From positions 5,580,001 to 5,644,000 of the forward strand of contig NC_088798.1 in the NCBI RefSeq assembly GCF_011386835.1: a stretch of DNA of 64,000 nucleotides, written 5' to 3'. The stretch's first letter is position 1, and each line of letters begins with the position of its first letter. A model generated the notes under the pieces. It had not been told where the DNA came from. It did no database searches and saw only the letters and a list, made by a program, of their open reading frames with translations. This document shows, piece after piece, positions 24,120 to 35,984 of this stretch. Made by a program: the position numbers and the translations under genes. Source of the DNA: Chrysemys picta bellii. Taxonomy: Eukaryota > Chordata > Testudines > Emydidae.

Positions 24120-24480
24120 CAACTCTGCTCTTTAGAGACGCCAAATGAGAGAATGATGTTGTTTAGTTACAATATATTTTTTTAACGTGACCATTGCTTT
24201 GGGTTTGCTGCGAGCGTAACAGCATGAGACATCTGGGTTTAATATGAGCTGTCTAGACAAACTCGCCCAACACGGAAAAGGTGATTGGAACGAAAGGCTG
24301 GCAAAACCAATCAATCAATCACAGTCTCTCCAGAAACAGAAAGGTGTTTTTGTAACAGTCACCTCACCAGTTAATTTTGCCGTGAGGAAGTAGGAGGGGA
24401 AATCATTCAGAGGGAATCGGGGAAATACCGGATAGGTTCGGTTTGTTGGTATTTAAATATAAAATCATGGTTCTTCCAAA
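24120..24480. promoter_or_regulatory. Candidate conserved noncoding block
   Basis: Repeat-free, AT-rich sequence with closely spaced homeodomain-like (aatcaatcaatcac, gttaatttt) motifs. No exon signature. The call rests only on composition and absence of repeats. Confidence 0.25.
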
Positions 24481-24807
24481 GCATCTTTACGAGACAGCAA
24501 AGCTATGTGGCATTTAGAGCCTGACAGAGGTTCTGAGTAACCCCAGCTGCTGCAGACTTGAAATGAATTGTGGATGCGATGCAGGGCCCTGTGTGCCTTT
24601 ATGTGCAGCTGCAGCAAAGAATTCCAGGGGCAATCACAGCCCCATTATTATATTCAGCCCCATCTGGGCACACAAAGACTCAGATATGGGGTTTAGAAGT
24701 GGGGAAGTGTGCAGTTTTCATACAGCAGGTGAGAACTGACTGGTGCCAATGTGCCCTGTGATAAGGTCAGGGGGTCAAGGGAAGGGTAAAATTCAGGATA
24801 AAAGGGT

Positions 24808-25080
24808 GCTCTCTCCATAGGCACCGACTCCTCCAGCCCTGGAGCACCCATCAGCACTGCCCCCCACCCGATTAGCTCCTCCCTCTCCCCCAGGCGCATC
24901 CCGCCCACTGCGATCAGCTGTTCAATGGTGTGCAGGAGGCGCTGGGGGGGGGGGAAGGGGCAGAACGGGGCAGGAAGAGGCGGAGCAGGGGTGTGGGCTT
25001 GGGGAAAGGGGTGGAGTGGGAGCAGGGCCTGGGCGGAGCAGGGGTCGAGCAGCCTCTGGCAACTCAGAAAGACGGCATCT
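24808..25080. repeat. GC-rich element related to the interior of the hAT at 10.9-11.3 kb
   Basis: It begins ccataggcaccgactcctcc and shares cgatcagctgtt and gtgcaggaggc with about 11085-11112, then a G-rich tract and a similar end. The open frames here (for example 24925-25365 and the minus frame 24693-25157) are compositional. Confidence 0.6.
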
Positions 25081-26450
25081 CTGACTCTCTCTCTCACACA
25101 CCCCCTAGAAAATGCTACCCGAGCCTTGAAGACAAAAGGACTTTCCAAAGTGCTCATTCCATTTCGTGCGATTAGCTACCCTCGATTGCCCTGGCAAAGT
25201 GATCCGCTAAGTGTGTGTCTTTCTTCCCTGAAAGGACACGTCTGTGTCCAGCAGTGTCTGCAGCAGAGCCGGTGCCAAGAACTGCTTTCTCGTCTCGTTA
25301 CTATGCTCTGCCCATTGCCTGGTTTAATTTGCCCAGACTGTAATCTATTAAGCAAGAGGCCCTGAATGAATCATGTCACAGCTGGGTATTTTGCAGGTGC
25401 TGCTCTTTGCAATGAGCAGAGATAAATCAATCAACGCCAAGGTTTGGGAGACATCCAGAAGGTTCTGGGTCTGAGCCACAATAGCCGGTGAGAAAATAAT
25501 AAATATAAATGGCACCTTTTATGAGCCGCTCTCTGCTGTAACATTCCAAGCACCTTGCAGACAGCAAAGCCACAGAACACACGATACACCATTAAAGCTC
25601 ATGTACCGTTTGGGGGCCCCGATCCTGAAAACATCTCCCAGCAGGCATTCGGCACCTCGCAGCATCAGTCTCTGTTTCTTGACATCTTCCTCCCACCTGT
25701 GGATGGTGAATCCAAGTAAAAATCGACGATTCCTCTCTCTGCTGCCTGCCCACAGCACAGGCTACCTCGCTGGATTAGAGAGGTTACATGTCACACACGT
25801 CTCTTGGTTTTGGAGAGGGAGAATAGGTGTTGGTGCTTTTATACGGAGCGTATTATATTGCTGTGAGTTGGGCTAAATCTTCTTATAGGGCAGATGGGGC
25901 TCTTGACTTCCATTCAGAATAAATATAATGCAGCCATTGTAACCCAGGGGCTGAAACAACAGCAGTGGCACCCAAAATCGCAGGCACGTGGAAAAGCTAA
26001 GTAGATGCTGAATCATGCGGATCCCGAGTTTCAAATTCAGGGGGCAGGGCTTTGATTGGTGGCGCTAGTGTGTGTACACACACATGCACACACGCCAGAG
26101 AGAGGCGAGACAAAACGGAAGGAAGTCGGGCTGGGAGAGACAGCCTGGACAAGGCCGGTGTAGGACCCTGGAAGAACCTAAAGGCATGCCTTCTGGAGCT
26201 GGAGAGGTTTGGGGTTGCAACCAGAGAGACTATCCCCCGTTTTGGTTCCTCCTGCGTTCACAGAGGCAAGACTTTGTAACTGAACAAGACGGGATCAAAG
26301 AAAAGATGAGATTCCATCATCAGTTTCTACTCCTGTCTGGAACACCCCACCAAGCCCCGAACTTTGATTAGCTGCTCGGGTCAAAAGGGGTAACAATATG
26401 ACTAGCTAGATCGAGGGTTCACAGATAGCATATGGGGGGAGCAAACCACA
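25081..26450. other. Intergenic, no recognised gene
   Basis: 25.2-25.5 kb is repeat-free with TTAAT and ATAAATCAAT motifs. A short AC tract lies near 26070-26093. Nothing else was recognised. Confidence 0.4.
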
Positions 26451-26454
26451 CCTA

Positions 26455-26570
26455 CTAGATTGTAAACTCCTTGGAGAAGGTACAACACCTTGTGCCAGGG
26501 GGTGCTGGGCCAAGACTGGGACTCCTAGGTGTTACCTCTACACAAATACTAAATACTACTACTCCCAAGG
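26455..26570 (+). repeat. MIR/L3-type SINE tail
   Basis: Starts attgtaaactccttggagaa and continues to actgggactcctaggtgtta. It ends in a taaatactactact tract. Confidence 0.75.
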
Positions 26571-28309
26571 AGTAAGAGTGGTGCTTCTTTATATACGTTT
26601 TGATATGGGCCAAAACTGGAACCGTGTTCCCAACCAAACTTTGAGGGTTCAGATGAAATGGGACCCAGATCCCAACCTGCCCTGGTTTTGGTTTAAGTTC
26701 TGCAATGCAAAAACTCAGCCTATGAGATCTGGCCAAATCCATGTTTGCCTAGAGAAGCCAACATCATTTCCCCCCTCCCTCCCACCCATACACATCCATG
26801 TCCTCTTTGTGGGTTAGACAAATGGGACCTACCATGTGCATCGCTTTGTAAGGCCCACCTGAGCGTTTACAAAACCACCTCCAGCTCTGCATTTTGCCAG
26901 TCTCTCTGATCTATACATTTAGTAAAGTAAGCCCCAATAGGGTTTTTTTTTTTAGCTTCTACCCCAGGTCTTGCTGTTACATGTAGAATCCAGGTCATGG
27001 ATAGTGGTGATCGGAGGACTCCACGACCCCCTCCACATCACAGATCCGTGCCCTGTAATAACTATCTATGCAGGACCAGAGACGGACACTGTGAGTGGGC
27101 TGTCACTATGGCAGCAGGGTAGCCAATGGGTTAGCACACAGCTCAAAGATAATAGCATACAAACATAGCAGAGAAGGGACAAAGGAAAGGCTTGGCTTAC
27201 TTCTCCTTCCCAACCCAGCCTTCGCTTTTTGGGGGAGGGGAGGTTTCCACTTCCTATACCCCGCACCCAGGTCCTCTGTACAAGACTCTCGTTCAGACTT
27301 TGCAGAGGATCCCAAGACACGGCCCTTAAAGTCCCTTTAAATCTGCCTCGCAGGGATAATAGGCCATGCCAGGGTATGCATGATGGGATTGGCAGACAGG
27401 GCTTCGTGCACAATGATCATGCATGAAAGAACTGAGGGAGGATTTAGTTTTAGAAGGCATCAAGGCCGGACAAGGCAGGAATTAATCACTCACAGGGGCT
27501 TGCTATCTTGGCCCTGATTCAGAGGTGGGGAACTCGTAGCAAGAATGCTGCTGTGGACACATCTCTCCCAAAATGTCTGGCTGGGTAGGTGATTGTTTAA
27601 TGCTCCTCTTTAAGGTGGGCTGATGCTTCTGTTTGAGTGTTGCTAGCACAACTTTATGGCCCCTTACCTGGCCTTAATCAACTTTAATTTAAGTTCATGC
27701 TTTTATTTGTCAAACATTGGTACCATAAAACATCGATTAAAAACGTCACTGCCTCTGCTCTGTGTAAAGGGATACAAATAATGCCCACGATTGCACCAAT
27801 TAAGGGCTCAGGAAAAACTCTAGAGTTTGACTTTTGTTGTCAAGGTACTTCTTAGAGGTCAAGCAAAGCAGATTGTTAAAGGCGAGAGGTTATGTCAGAT
27901 GAAGATCCTTTTCAGGTTTGGGGAGGGTGGAAATAATCTGCACCTGGGCAGGAAAGGTTCTTTAAATTTTGGAAAAAGTCATTTGAGAGTGTATTTAATG
28001 CTCATGAAAAGTGACAGGAGGAAAGGCCTGAAGACTCAAGCCCCGCATCCACAGAGGGGTATCAGTTGAGCAACAGGAACGTAAGGTCCAGGGTCATGCA
28101 GACCTGGAGAAATCAGGTAGGGAGGTCTAACACACAGCCTCAGTAAGAGGGCTTAATACCACATTCCTAACATAGCATTCCTGTAGGATACATGACACAT
28201 GCAGAAGTCACGATAGGGTGTGGAGATATAACAGGTGTGACCAACACTCATCTGGGATGATCTGTATAAACGCATTTGCGGTTCTACCACTTCTGAGCAA
28301 TGGGACAAT
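26571..28309. other. Intergenic, no recognised gene
   Basis: 27.64-27.83 kb is AT-rich and repeat-free with TTAAT and ATCGATTAA motifs, a possible regulatory block. No exon or named repeat is supported in the rest. Confidence 0.35.
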
Positions 28310-28635
28310 GATTATTTACTTTACAGTAATGCCCTGAAATCCCATTGTGCTAGGCGCTGTACAGACCGGACCTGATCTAGCTCCAACTGAAGTCAATGGT
28401 GTAAGTCACATTGACTTCAGAGTAGCAGCACCAAGCCCAGACTTAGTCACTAAGCCCAGAACAGCTTACTTTGTAAAGGGACAAGGCAGAAAGGAGTCAC
28501 GGCTCTCCCCCTTTTACAGCTGGGAAACTGAGGCAGCAGGAGGTTAAATGATTAGCTCAAGACCACGCACGGACTTTGTGGCAGTCAGCAATTAGACCCA
28601 GATCTCCTGAAATCCATGTCAGTGCCTTAAGCACA
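28310..28635 (-). repeat. MIR-like SINE with tail, minus strand
   Basis: The tail (cccattgtgctaggcgctgt) at the left is followed by the body (cccttttacagctgggaaac, then tgaggcagcaggaggttaaa). This is one of the longest copies here. Confidence 0.8.
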
Positions 28636-28757
28636 AGACCTTTCTTCCTCTCTAATCATCCCAAACTCATACTGAAAATTTTTTTTGCCCCACGCTAAAC
28701 GCACGTGTTCTCTCTTGTGCTCTCCCGCCATATAAACTTACATGTGTTGTGGGTGCC

Positions 28758-28758
<1 letters not shown>

Positions 28759-28798
<40 letters not shown>
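28759..28798. repeat. (AC)n microsatellite
   Basis: About 20 AC units interrupted once by an aa. Confidence 0.95.
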
Positions 28799-28799
28799 G

Positions 28800-29600
28800 G
28801 TGCATGTAAACACACACACATACATACTTGGTACGTGCACAGAGGTTTCCATTTCCACTGTCTTTTCTGAAGTCTTTTGCTGGTCTAGTTGTCTCTTTTC
28901 TTTGTTTCAATAACAATCCAAGATGTACCAAGTTACTCACACTGGGGGAGTCTAAGTAGGAGGCAGACAGATGGTATCACTGTCCCACAGGTAGCATGAG
29001 TGTTTTGCTGTAAGTACTAATTTACTAGCACAACATTTTATTAAAGAGCAGCTGAGCTCTCCCTGGAAATTCTGAAGAACTATTTTCTTCCTCTCTTGAC
29101 CTTGCCTGTATTTCTCCTCCTGCTGCCTTTATTGCAGAGATTGCTTACAAGAAATTCTTTCCAGAACTCCCCCTTTGCTTGTTTCCCCACCTGCAATCCG
29201 TATCCTCGATCTGTGACACCACAATCATTTCCCCAGCAACCGCTTCGTGGAGTAGCTCTCCGACAGCCGCATCCCGCTTCCTCTCCTCCACATTCTGATT
29301 TCCCTGATCTCACAGCAGTGTGGCACAAGGAAACGTGGTGATGCCGCATCAAGAGAGAGCCATAATTCCAAACAAATGCCAGTTCATGGGCATGGCCTAA
29401 TCCTCAACCCTGGAGTCTTGCTGCATCTCCTGACCATCTTCTTCCACACCAACTCCTGTGCACCTCTTTCATATATGCCAAGTTTCTTTCCTTTCCTTCA
29501 CATCCCCCCCTAAAAATAACCACCTGTTGCATCCTGTCTATGGGCCTGATCCTGACTGCAAGGGAAGCTAAAAGGTGCTTAGCACCTTACAATATCAGGT
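28800..29600. other. Intergenic, no recognised feature
   Basis: Pyrimidine-rich single-copy sequence. Overlapping opposite-strand open frames near 29.08-29.35 kb are not supported as genes. Confidence 0.4.
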
Positions 29601-29608
29601 CCTGTGTG

Positions 29609-29989
29609 CAGGGCTTAAATTCTCAGAGTATTTCCCACAGCCCCCATGGTCTCCCCCCTTCCAACACGGTATAAAAACCTCCAGGGCCCCGCAGGGGAGG
29701 GCTTCAGTCACTGGGCTGGCAGGGGGAGAGCTTGGCTTTCTGCCCCTGCAGCAGGGTGGTGGAACTAGGGACTTCTGCCCTGCGGGGCGGCAGGGCTCTG
29801 GACTTCAGCTGAGAGGAAGCGGGGTCTCAGGGCTTTAGCCCCGTGGGGGCAGGGCACAATGAGGCTCGGGGCTTCAGCCCTGCGGGAGTGGGGGGGGAGG
29901 GGCACTGGAGCATGAGGCTTCAGCTCCATGGGTTTGAAAGTATTTACTGGAACTCTGCTCCAGACAGCTCCAGCTGAATTTAAGGCCTG
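29609..29989. mobile_element. Non-autonomous hAT-like element, 381 bp
   Basis: The ends cagggcttaaattc and the complement of caggccttaaattc form inverted repeats. They are flanked by cctgtgtg (29601-29608) and cctgtgag (29990-29997), a 7/8 match. The interior is GC-rich with repeated gggcttcagcc-type units, like 9761-10115. No transposase. Confidence 0.8.
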
Positions 29990-30124
29990 CCTGTGAGAGC
30001 TAACAGAGAATCATATCCACCCACAACTCCTCTGTCTCCTGTTTGTCAACTATTCTGCATCACCTTGGACCAAGATTGTGTTAACTGTGCTACGTAAGGA
30101 GTAATTATTAGCATTACACTTAAA

Positions 30125-30360
30125 GCATTAGGGAGGCAGTGTGGCCTAGTAGATAAACACCGGCCTGGGACTCGGGATCGCTGGATTCTAGTCATGGATT
30201 GGCCACTGGCCTGCTGGGTGACCTTGGGCAAGTCACTGTACCACCCGTGCCTCAGTTTCCCCATCTGTAAAATGGGGATAACGATAGTGACCTTTGTAAA
30301 GCGCTTTGAGATCTGCCAGTGAAAGGGCCAGACACCAGGTAGGGATTATATTATTATTAG
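30125..30360 (+). repeat. MIR-like SINE, nearly complete
   Basis: The copy runs ggaggcagtgtggcctagta, then gtgaccttgggcaagtcact, then tcagtttccccatctgtaaa, then ttgtaaagcgctttgagatc, ending in a ttattattag tract. It is the best-preserved MIR-type copy in the window. Confidence 0.9.
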
Positions 30361-31775
30361 CGAATGATAATTCAACCAACCATGTCACCTCCAACTCCTC
30401 GAACCCCTTCCCAGCTTTCTGTCTCCTTCCACATCAGGCACAGTCTCTTTGTCTTCACGGTCAGTGCTCCACACAGCAGACACGAAGAGGCTGAATTATT
30501 CCTTCACGGCAATTAAATTCTTTGACAACGATGGCAGAGAAAAGGTACATGCATTAGCCTTACCTAGAGATTGTGGCGTCTGACTGATGGCCAGCCATGC
30601 CCCTGTAGTAGAGAACAGAGAGCAGGTGAATTACCAAGGCCTTGTTTAACCATTAAGGTCACTATGCAGCTCAAGAAAGCATCCTGCAGGATCCTTGCAG
30701 CTTTCTTGGACTGAGATCAAGGTTCAGTGAGCAAATTTCCTTTGGATTCAGTGTACTGTACTGATCAGCCCATCAGACAGGGGGCGCTCAGTGGTGGGGA
30801 AGGTTTATTTTGTGTCATTTGCAAGGCCATAAACTAGTGTATTGTCTTCATAAATACAGCATCAAGTCACATCCCTGGTAAGGATATAAATATACTATCA
30901 TATCAGCCTGCCAGAGCTATTAATACACATCTGATATTTACACAGTGCCTGTTGCCCTCAAAAGTCCCGAAGCCCCTTTACATCTGCATACAAACACCAC
31001 TCTGGCCAGGCCACCTCCAGCACCAGAAGCTGGTAACCTCCGTACTCCTAGTGTTCCACTTCAGTTCAAGTAGCGGGGGCCTGTGTTTTAGGACAGAAGG
31101 ATCTCTGCTCTATCCACTGTTGCCATGAAATTTTAAATGACCAGTGACAGCCAAGCTGACTTGGGTAGCCACAAATTTGCACACCGGCCATCCCGTGATT
31201 GCTCGTGCCCTACTGAATAGGGAGTGAAATCTCATCGTCTGAAGCTGAAAAGCAAGGTTGAGGAGAGACTCTTTAGAGACAGCGCTACTGCTGCAGCTAG
31301 GAGCCACACAGACCTGTGCGTTATTGCAACACCGTTCTTTCCGCAAGTAAACAAAGCACTTGTCTTGCTAGCCTGTGCATTCCCTCCCTTGAGCAGCTGG
31401 CCCTCGTAGCCACAGATAAGGGAAGAGCAGAATTACAGAACAAAGAACCTTGCCCCTGGGAGCCGATGTCTTAATTTAGTTCCATGCCTCAAGGACCTAA
31501 TGCCTGGAACAAGGAGGCGAGCAGGAAATAGAGTGAATTCAGTGGTTATATCTTGCGGTTCTGGGATCAGGTGGCAATGCATTGACAATGTGTTGAAAGG
31601 AGATCATGGCTGGCAGGCAGGAGCTGGGAAGTCTGGTAAGGCAGCATGGATAGCCCACAGGACTGGAGGGGAATGGGTTTGAGGTAATGCTTGGAGCCAT
31701 GTTCGGTCCCCTGCAGCCAAATATCCCTCCAGCACCCCATTGAGTTCAGTATTGACACGATGAATGCCAAAGAGG
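30361..31775. other. Intergenic; one weak MIR remnant
   Basis: A degraded minus-strand MIR-like piece may lie at about 30940-31110. No gene was recognised. Confidence 0.4.
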
Positions 31776-31779
31776 CATG

Positions 31780-31885
31780 GAAGGACAGGAAGTTTCCTGG
31801 GGGCTCAAGTATTGGACTGACAGCCAGAACTCCAGGGATCTATTCCTGGCTTCACAGTTTGGCAAGTCACTTACCCTCTGGTCCA
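31780..31885 (+). repeat. MIR-like SINE head
   Basis: It contains attggactgacagccagaac followed by ttggcaagtcacttaccctc in plus-strand MIR order. It is followed by a minus-strand copy. Confidence 0.65.
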
Positions 31886-31904
31886 GTATATTTCCTTGTA
31901 GCTA

Positions 31905-32215
31905 ACACTAGTTGTAACAATTGTTCTTATGACTGTAATCTCTGGAGATCCCAAATGAGATCATGCCCCATTGTGCAAGCCTCCCTACAAACACCCACCT
32001 CTCTGCCCTGAAGAGCTTACAACCTAACTAAAGTAGGCTGACAAAGGAAGCATTATCCTCCCATCTCAGGTGTTTTTAACAGAAGAGAAACCGAGGCACA
32101 GGGAGATTTACATGTCTTGACCAACTTCACAGCGGGGGAGTTTGCAGCAGAATGAAGAACCCAGGTCTGACCCCAGTCCAGTGTCTTACCCACACTGCCA
32201 TTCTTCCTCTCTCAA
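31905..32215 (-). repeat. MIR-like SINE with tail, minus strand
   Basis: The tail (tgccccattgtgcaagcctc) is followed by gagaaaccgaggcacaggga and a degraded head ending cacactgccattcttcctct. Confidence 0.8.
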
Positions 32216-32379
32216 TGAGCATTTTGAGGTTTATTTAGTGAATGTGCATGCAGTACTTTGAGATCATTGGTGAATCACGCTAGAGAAGAGCAACGTCTTA
32301 TTCTTCGGGTTACTATTTTTAAAAGATGATTATGGTAGATGCTTCCTTGCATTAAAATCTTTCCAGCGGTTGAGTACAG

Positions 32380-32740
32380 CATGCCGACGACGCTCAGAAT
32401 AGCAGCATTTGGAACGCGCAGCACAGCTGAATTAAACAGAACAGACATTCACATGGTTCTATTTCTTGACCAAAATAAAACAGTTTGAAAACCTGTGTTC
32501 TTTTTTTTGTTATTGTGAGTGCAAATGTAATTAGTCTCACTCGCTCTAATAATATATCGCAGCTGTAACGACACACTGGATTTGAATGAAAAGCTGGGAC
32601 CTCCCTGCACGTTACGGCCCTTTTAGCTTGTACCAACTCCGATACAAACTTTGTCGTTCCTGCTTGATTTCTCATTCAAAGTACAGTGGGGTCCTCTGTC
32701 TTTGCTGGAAGACCTGGGCAGGACCTAATTAGTGATGTCA
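32380..32740. promoter_or_regulatory. Candidate conserved noncoding block
   Basis: Repeat-free, AT-rich stretch with several homeodomain-type cores (gtaattagtctc, ctaattagtgatg). It is flanked on both sides by mobile elements. No coding potential. Confidence 0.25.
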
Positions 32741-32814
32741 CATAAGACAGCAACCTTCCCCCAAAGTAAGGAGAGAGGATTTTGAATCTCTGAGGCTATG
32801 GACCTATTTACACT

Positions 32815-32838
32815 AAAAAAAAAAAAAAAAAAAAAAAA
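32815..32838. repeat. Poly-A tract
   Basis: A run of more than 20 A ends just before ggagggagg. Confidence 0.9.
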
Positions 32839-32890
32839 GGAGGGAGGTCTTGTTACTAGACACTCGTCCCCTGGCTTAGCTAAAGTGTGT

Positions 32891-33072
32891 TTCATAGAAT
32901 ATCAGGGCTGGAAGGGACCTCAGGAGGTCATCTAGTCCAACCCCCTGCTCAAAGCAGGACCAATCCCCAGACAGATTTTTGCTCCAGATCCCTAAATGGC
33001 CCCCTCAAGGATTGAACTTACAACCCTGGGTTTAGCAGGCCAATGCTCAAGCCACTGAGCTATCCCTCCCCT
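32891..33072 (-). repeat. tRNA-CR1 SINE
   Basis: On the minus strand a tRNA-like head (ggatagctcagtggc, then gggttgtaagttcaatcc) with A- and B-box-like motifs is joined to a CR1 3' end terminating in atattctatgaa. This is the tortoise Pol III/SINE type. Confidence 0.9.
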
Positions 33073-33159
33073 TCCTTTGCCTTCCCTTGAGGAGTACATA
33101 GGATAGAACCATGTAGCAGCAACGTCCCTGAATTATGTTACAGTCTTGAATAACTTGCA

Positions 33160-33390
33160 GGTCCAGAGGCAGTGTGGTCCATTATCTAGAGCACTACACT
33201 GGGACTTACGAGAACTGGGTTGTGTCACTGATCAGCTGCCTGACGTTAGGCTAGTCACTTCCCCTCTCACCCTTTGTCTGTCTTACAAGCTTTTTGAGGC
33301 AGGGACCCTCTTGCTATGCGTTTGTACTGTACCTAGTACAACAGGGCCCTGATCATGGCTGGGCCCTCCAGGCATTACTATGATATGAAT
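33160..33390 (+). repeat. MIR head joined to L3-type tail
   Basis: It runs aggcagtgtggtccattatc, then tgacgttaggctagtcactt, then agctttttgaggcagggacc and tgtactgtacctagtacaac, in one orientation. Confidence 0.75.
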
Positions 33391-35215
33391 CACAAGAGCA
33401 ACACAACCGCACAGTTAAAATTCTTTCTGCCGTGCAAGACAGATCTGTATTTTAACGTATCAGGACATAGCTGTGTTGTAAATGCATCCTATGACAGTTG
33501 CTTTTGAAGCCTAAGTTCTGGTTCCCAGCAGCATTTTATCCCCTGGTGGATCTGCAACTGAGGCAAACTGCAAAGTTGCAAGCCCCACGGCACCAGTCCA
33601 AAGCACACGGCACCAGTCGAATCTACACTAGTGGCTAAAATCCCAGTGTAGACAGAGAATGAACTTCACCCTCCAACATCCTCAGACAAACAGACAGTGT
33701 ATGATTCCTAGTGTGAAAACAAGTTGGAAAAAAACATTAAATAAAAACCTTTGAGCGAGTCTTTAGATAGCATCATAAAAGCAGTAAAAGGGCATATTTT
33801 GCTCTTCATGTCCTTTTAAGCTCTGAGGTTTCACCTTTAAGTTCTTTCACGGGCAATGAAAACACATCATAAGGCAAAGGAGGTACAAAAAGCTACGGAA
33901 GAAAAGAGAGCATTGGGGCTCATTCTTTCTTTATAGCAATATTGAAACATCAACCTGTCCAGGGGTTCCTCCCACCACCACCTCTATCTTCTACTCCCAT
34001 CATCCAGCAGCCCCAAGGACAACTCTGCACAAAAGGATGCAGAATCCCCAATAATTGCGCTTCCTACCACAGTGTTGAGCACCGGCAGGCAACAAGGTTT
34101 GTTGCTAGATATTAGTCGTCCAGACAAAGCTAATGGAAGCTTCAGGAGACGGACAAGACACAAGAGAGGAAACAAACTACAGTAATAATGAGTAACAATC
34201 CAGCTAACGAACTCCACAGGGGAGTCCTCATCTGGAAGAGAATCAGAGCGTAGAGATACTTGACTGTCTAGGGGCGAGGGGAAAGATTTTAACAGTAAGT
34301 CCCAGTTGGATATTTTAATTCAAGGTGAGTTAGTATTTTCCTGATGGGGCTAGTTATAGCTTCCAGTGAAAGAAACAGTTAGCATTGCTAAACAGCCAGT
34401 TCGACTAAGGCTGCATTTGCTTTGGGCACTCTCATCATCCTCAGAGCATAGTCTCAACGTTTAAAATCAAATGTTGAGTTACCAAAAAAATAACAGCTTG
34501 AGCTTGTCCTGCGACAAAGGCAAGCACAAATGGGATGATGAGCCTGTTTTAGGAGTAATACTGTGAACTTTCTGTCCTACTCAATCCAGAGAACTTTTCA
34601 TCAACGGAGCTGGAAATGCTTTACAGAATTGGGCCAGATCAGCAGATGGGTCAACTTGAGTAGCTTTATTGAAGTAATTAATTTTACCTCATAACAACTC
34701 TGTGACATAGGACAGCATTAGAGCTGTACAAACAAACAAACAGAGATTTTCACCTCATGGGAATATTTCAACTTTTCTTTCATCCTGAATTAGGATAAAT
34801 GTTGTGGAACAAAAAATTTTGATTTTGAAATAGTGAAATGCTTAGATATCCCCACAGATATCTGACTCCCATGATGCATCACACAGCTCAGACAGAGTGG
34901 AGACTGTTGCATCATGGGACTTGTAGTCCAGTCAGCAAGGAGAGAATAGGAGCATGAGACACCTGAACTACAGCTCCCATGAGACAACGCAGCACCATAG
35001 GGAAATGCAGTCTAATGTTGGACTAAGTAAACCAAATTATTTAGATTTGGGTTGAATCAACCCAAAACAAGATATTTCTTTTTGGTTTCCCTGAAGGAAA
35101 ATAGCATTTCAGCAAAATTGAAATCTTCCAGCTGAAAATTTTCAATTTTAATGGAAGCTACATTGTCCATCAAAAAATCACTTCAACAGAAACTTCCCAA
35201 CCAGCTCTAGTCAGA
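33391..35215. other. Intergenic; low-complexity family and paired inverted motifs
   Basis: 34.74-35.20 kb belongs to the aaaatttt/ttcaaccc family. Inside it, 34863-34985 holds three catgatgca/tagtcc-type motifs in inverted arrangement (see findings). A remnant of the tacact(a/g)g hairpin lies near 33608-33648. No gene. Confidence 0.5.
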
Positions 35216-35217
35216 GG

Positions 35218-35340
35218 AATTAATGTCACTTTTCCCATTTAAGATGATGAATAAGTGCCTTGTGTAAGGTCACATAGTAAATCTGTGGCAGAGTTGGACA
35301 CAGAACCCAGTTTTCCAGACTGCCGGGCTTACGTTTTAAC
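35218..35340 (-). repeat. MIR-like SINE fragment
   Basis: It contains ttgtgtaaggtcacatagta and gtggcagagttggacacaga, the minus-strand MIR order. Confidence 0.7.
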
Positions 35341-35929
35341 AATAAAAACCATGCATCTTTTCAGTCTATGAGCCACAAACCAGTGATCAATGATTGGCCA
35401 GGAATCCACTCCCAAAAGGTGTCAGGGATTTATACAGCAAATCAACAGTAATTTGTATCTGGCACCAGAATGAAAGGTGTATTATCCTCTGTCGTATCAA
35501 AGATCTCTAACCCTGTCTGCTGGAGCATCTCTTTGCTTATTCTCAATTCATTATTCTCCAAACCTGATAATTAAAACACAAAAACCTACCAGTCTCACCC
35601 CACACATCTCAGCAGAAGAGGTAACAGCAGAGCGATACAATGAGTAAGCGCTTCTGTTGCTAAGGCTCCAGCATTTTGACTAAGAATACCATAGGGCATT
35701 TACTCCTATAGTACACCAAGTATTAGCATAAATAATTGATGCCTGAAGTAGAGTTGTCAGAAAAACGTGAACCCAGATAATTTTGTGATACAGCTTCCTT
35801 GATAACTTAACTACATTTGTTTGCTTATTCACAAATGCTGATATCGTGGAGTGACTCTGCCACTCATTATTAATAGCTGCTTATTATTCCTATTACTGTA
35901 GTGCTTAGAAATGCAATTGTGTTGGGTAC

Positions 35930-35931
<2 letters not shown>

Positions 35932-35978
<47 letters not shown>
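35932..35978. repeat. (AC)n microsatellite
   Basis: About 23 uninterrupted AC units. Confidence 0.97.
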
Positions 35979-35980
<2 letters not shown>

Positions 35981-35984
35981 TCCA

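Noticed and set aside
24693..25365. 154-codon minus and 146-codon plus overlapping frames
   Set aside because: They lie in the GC-rich repeat related to the 10.9-kb hAT interior and have no protein similarity.
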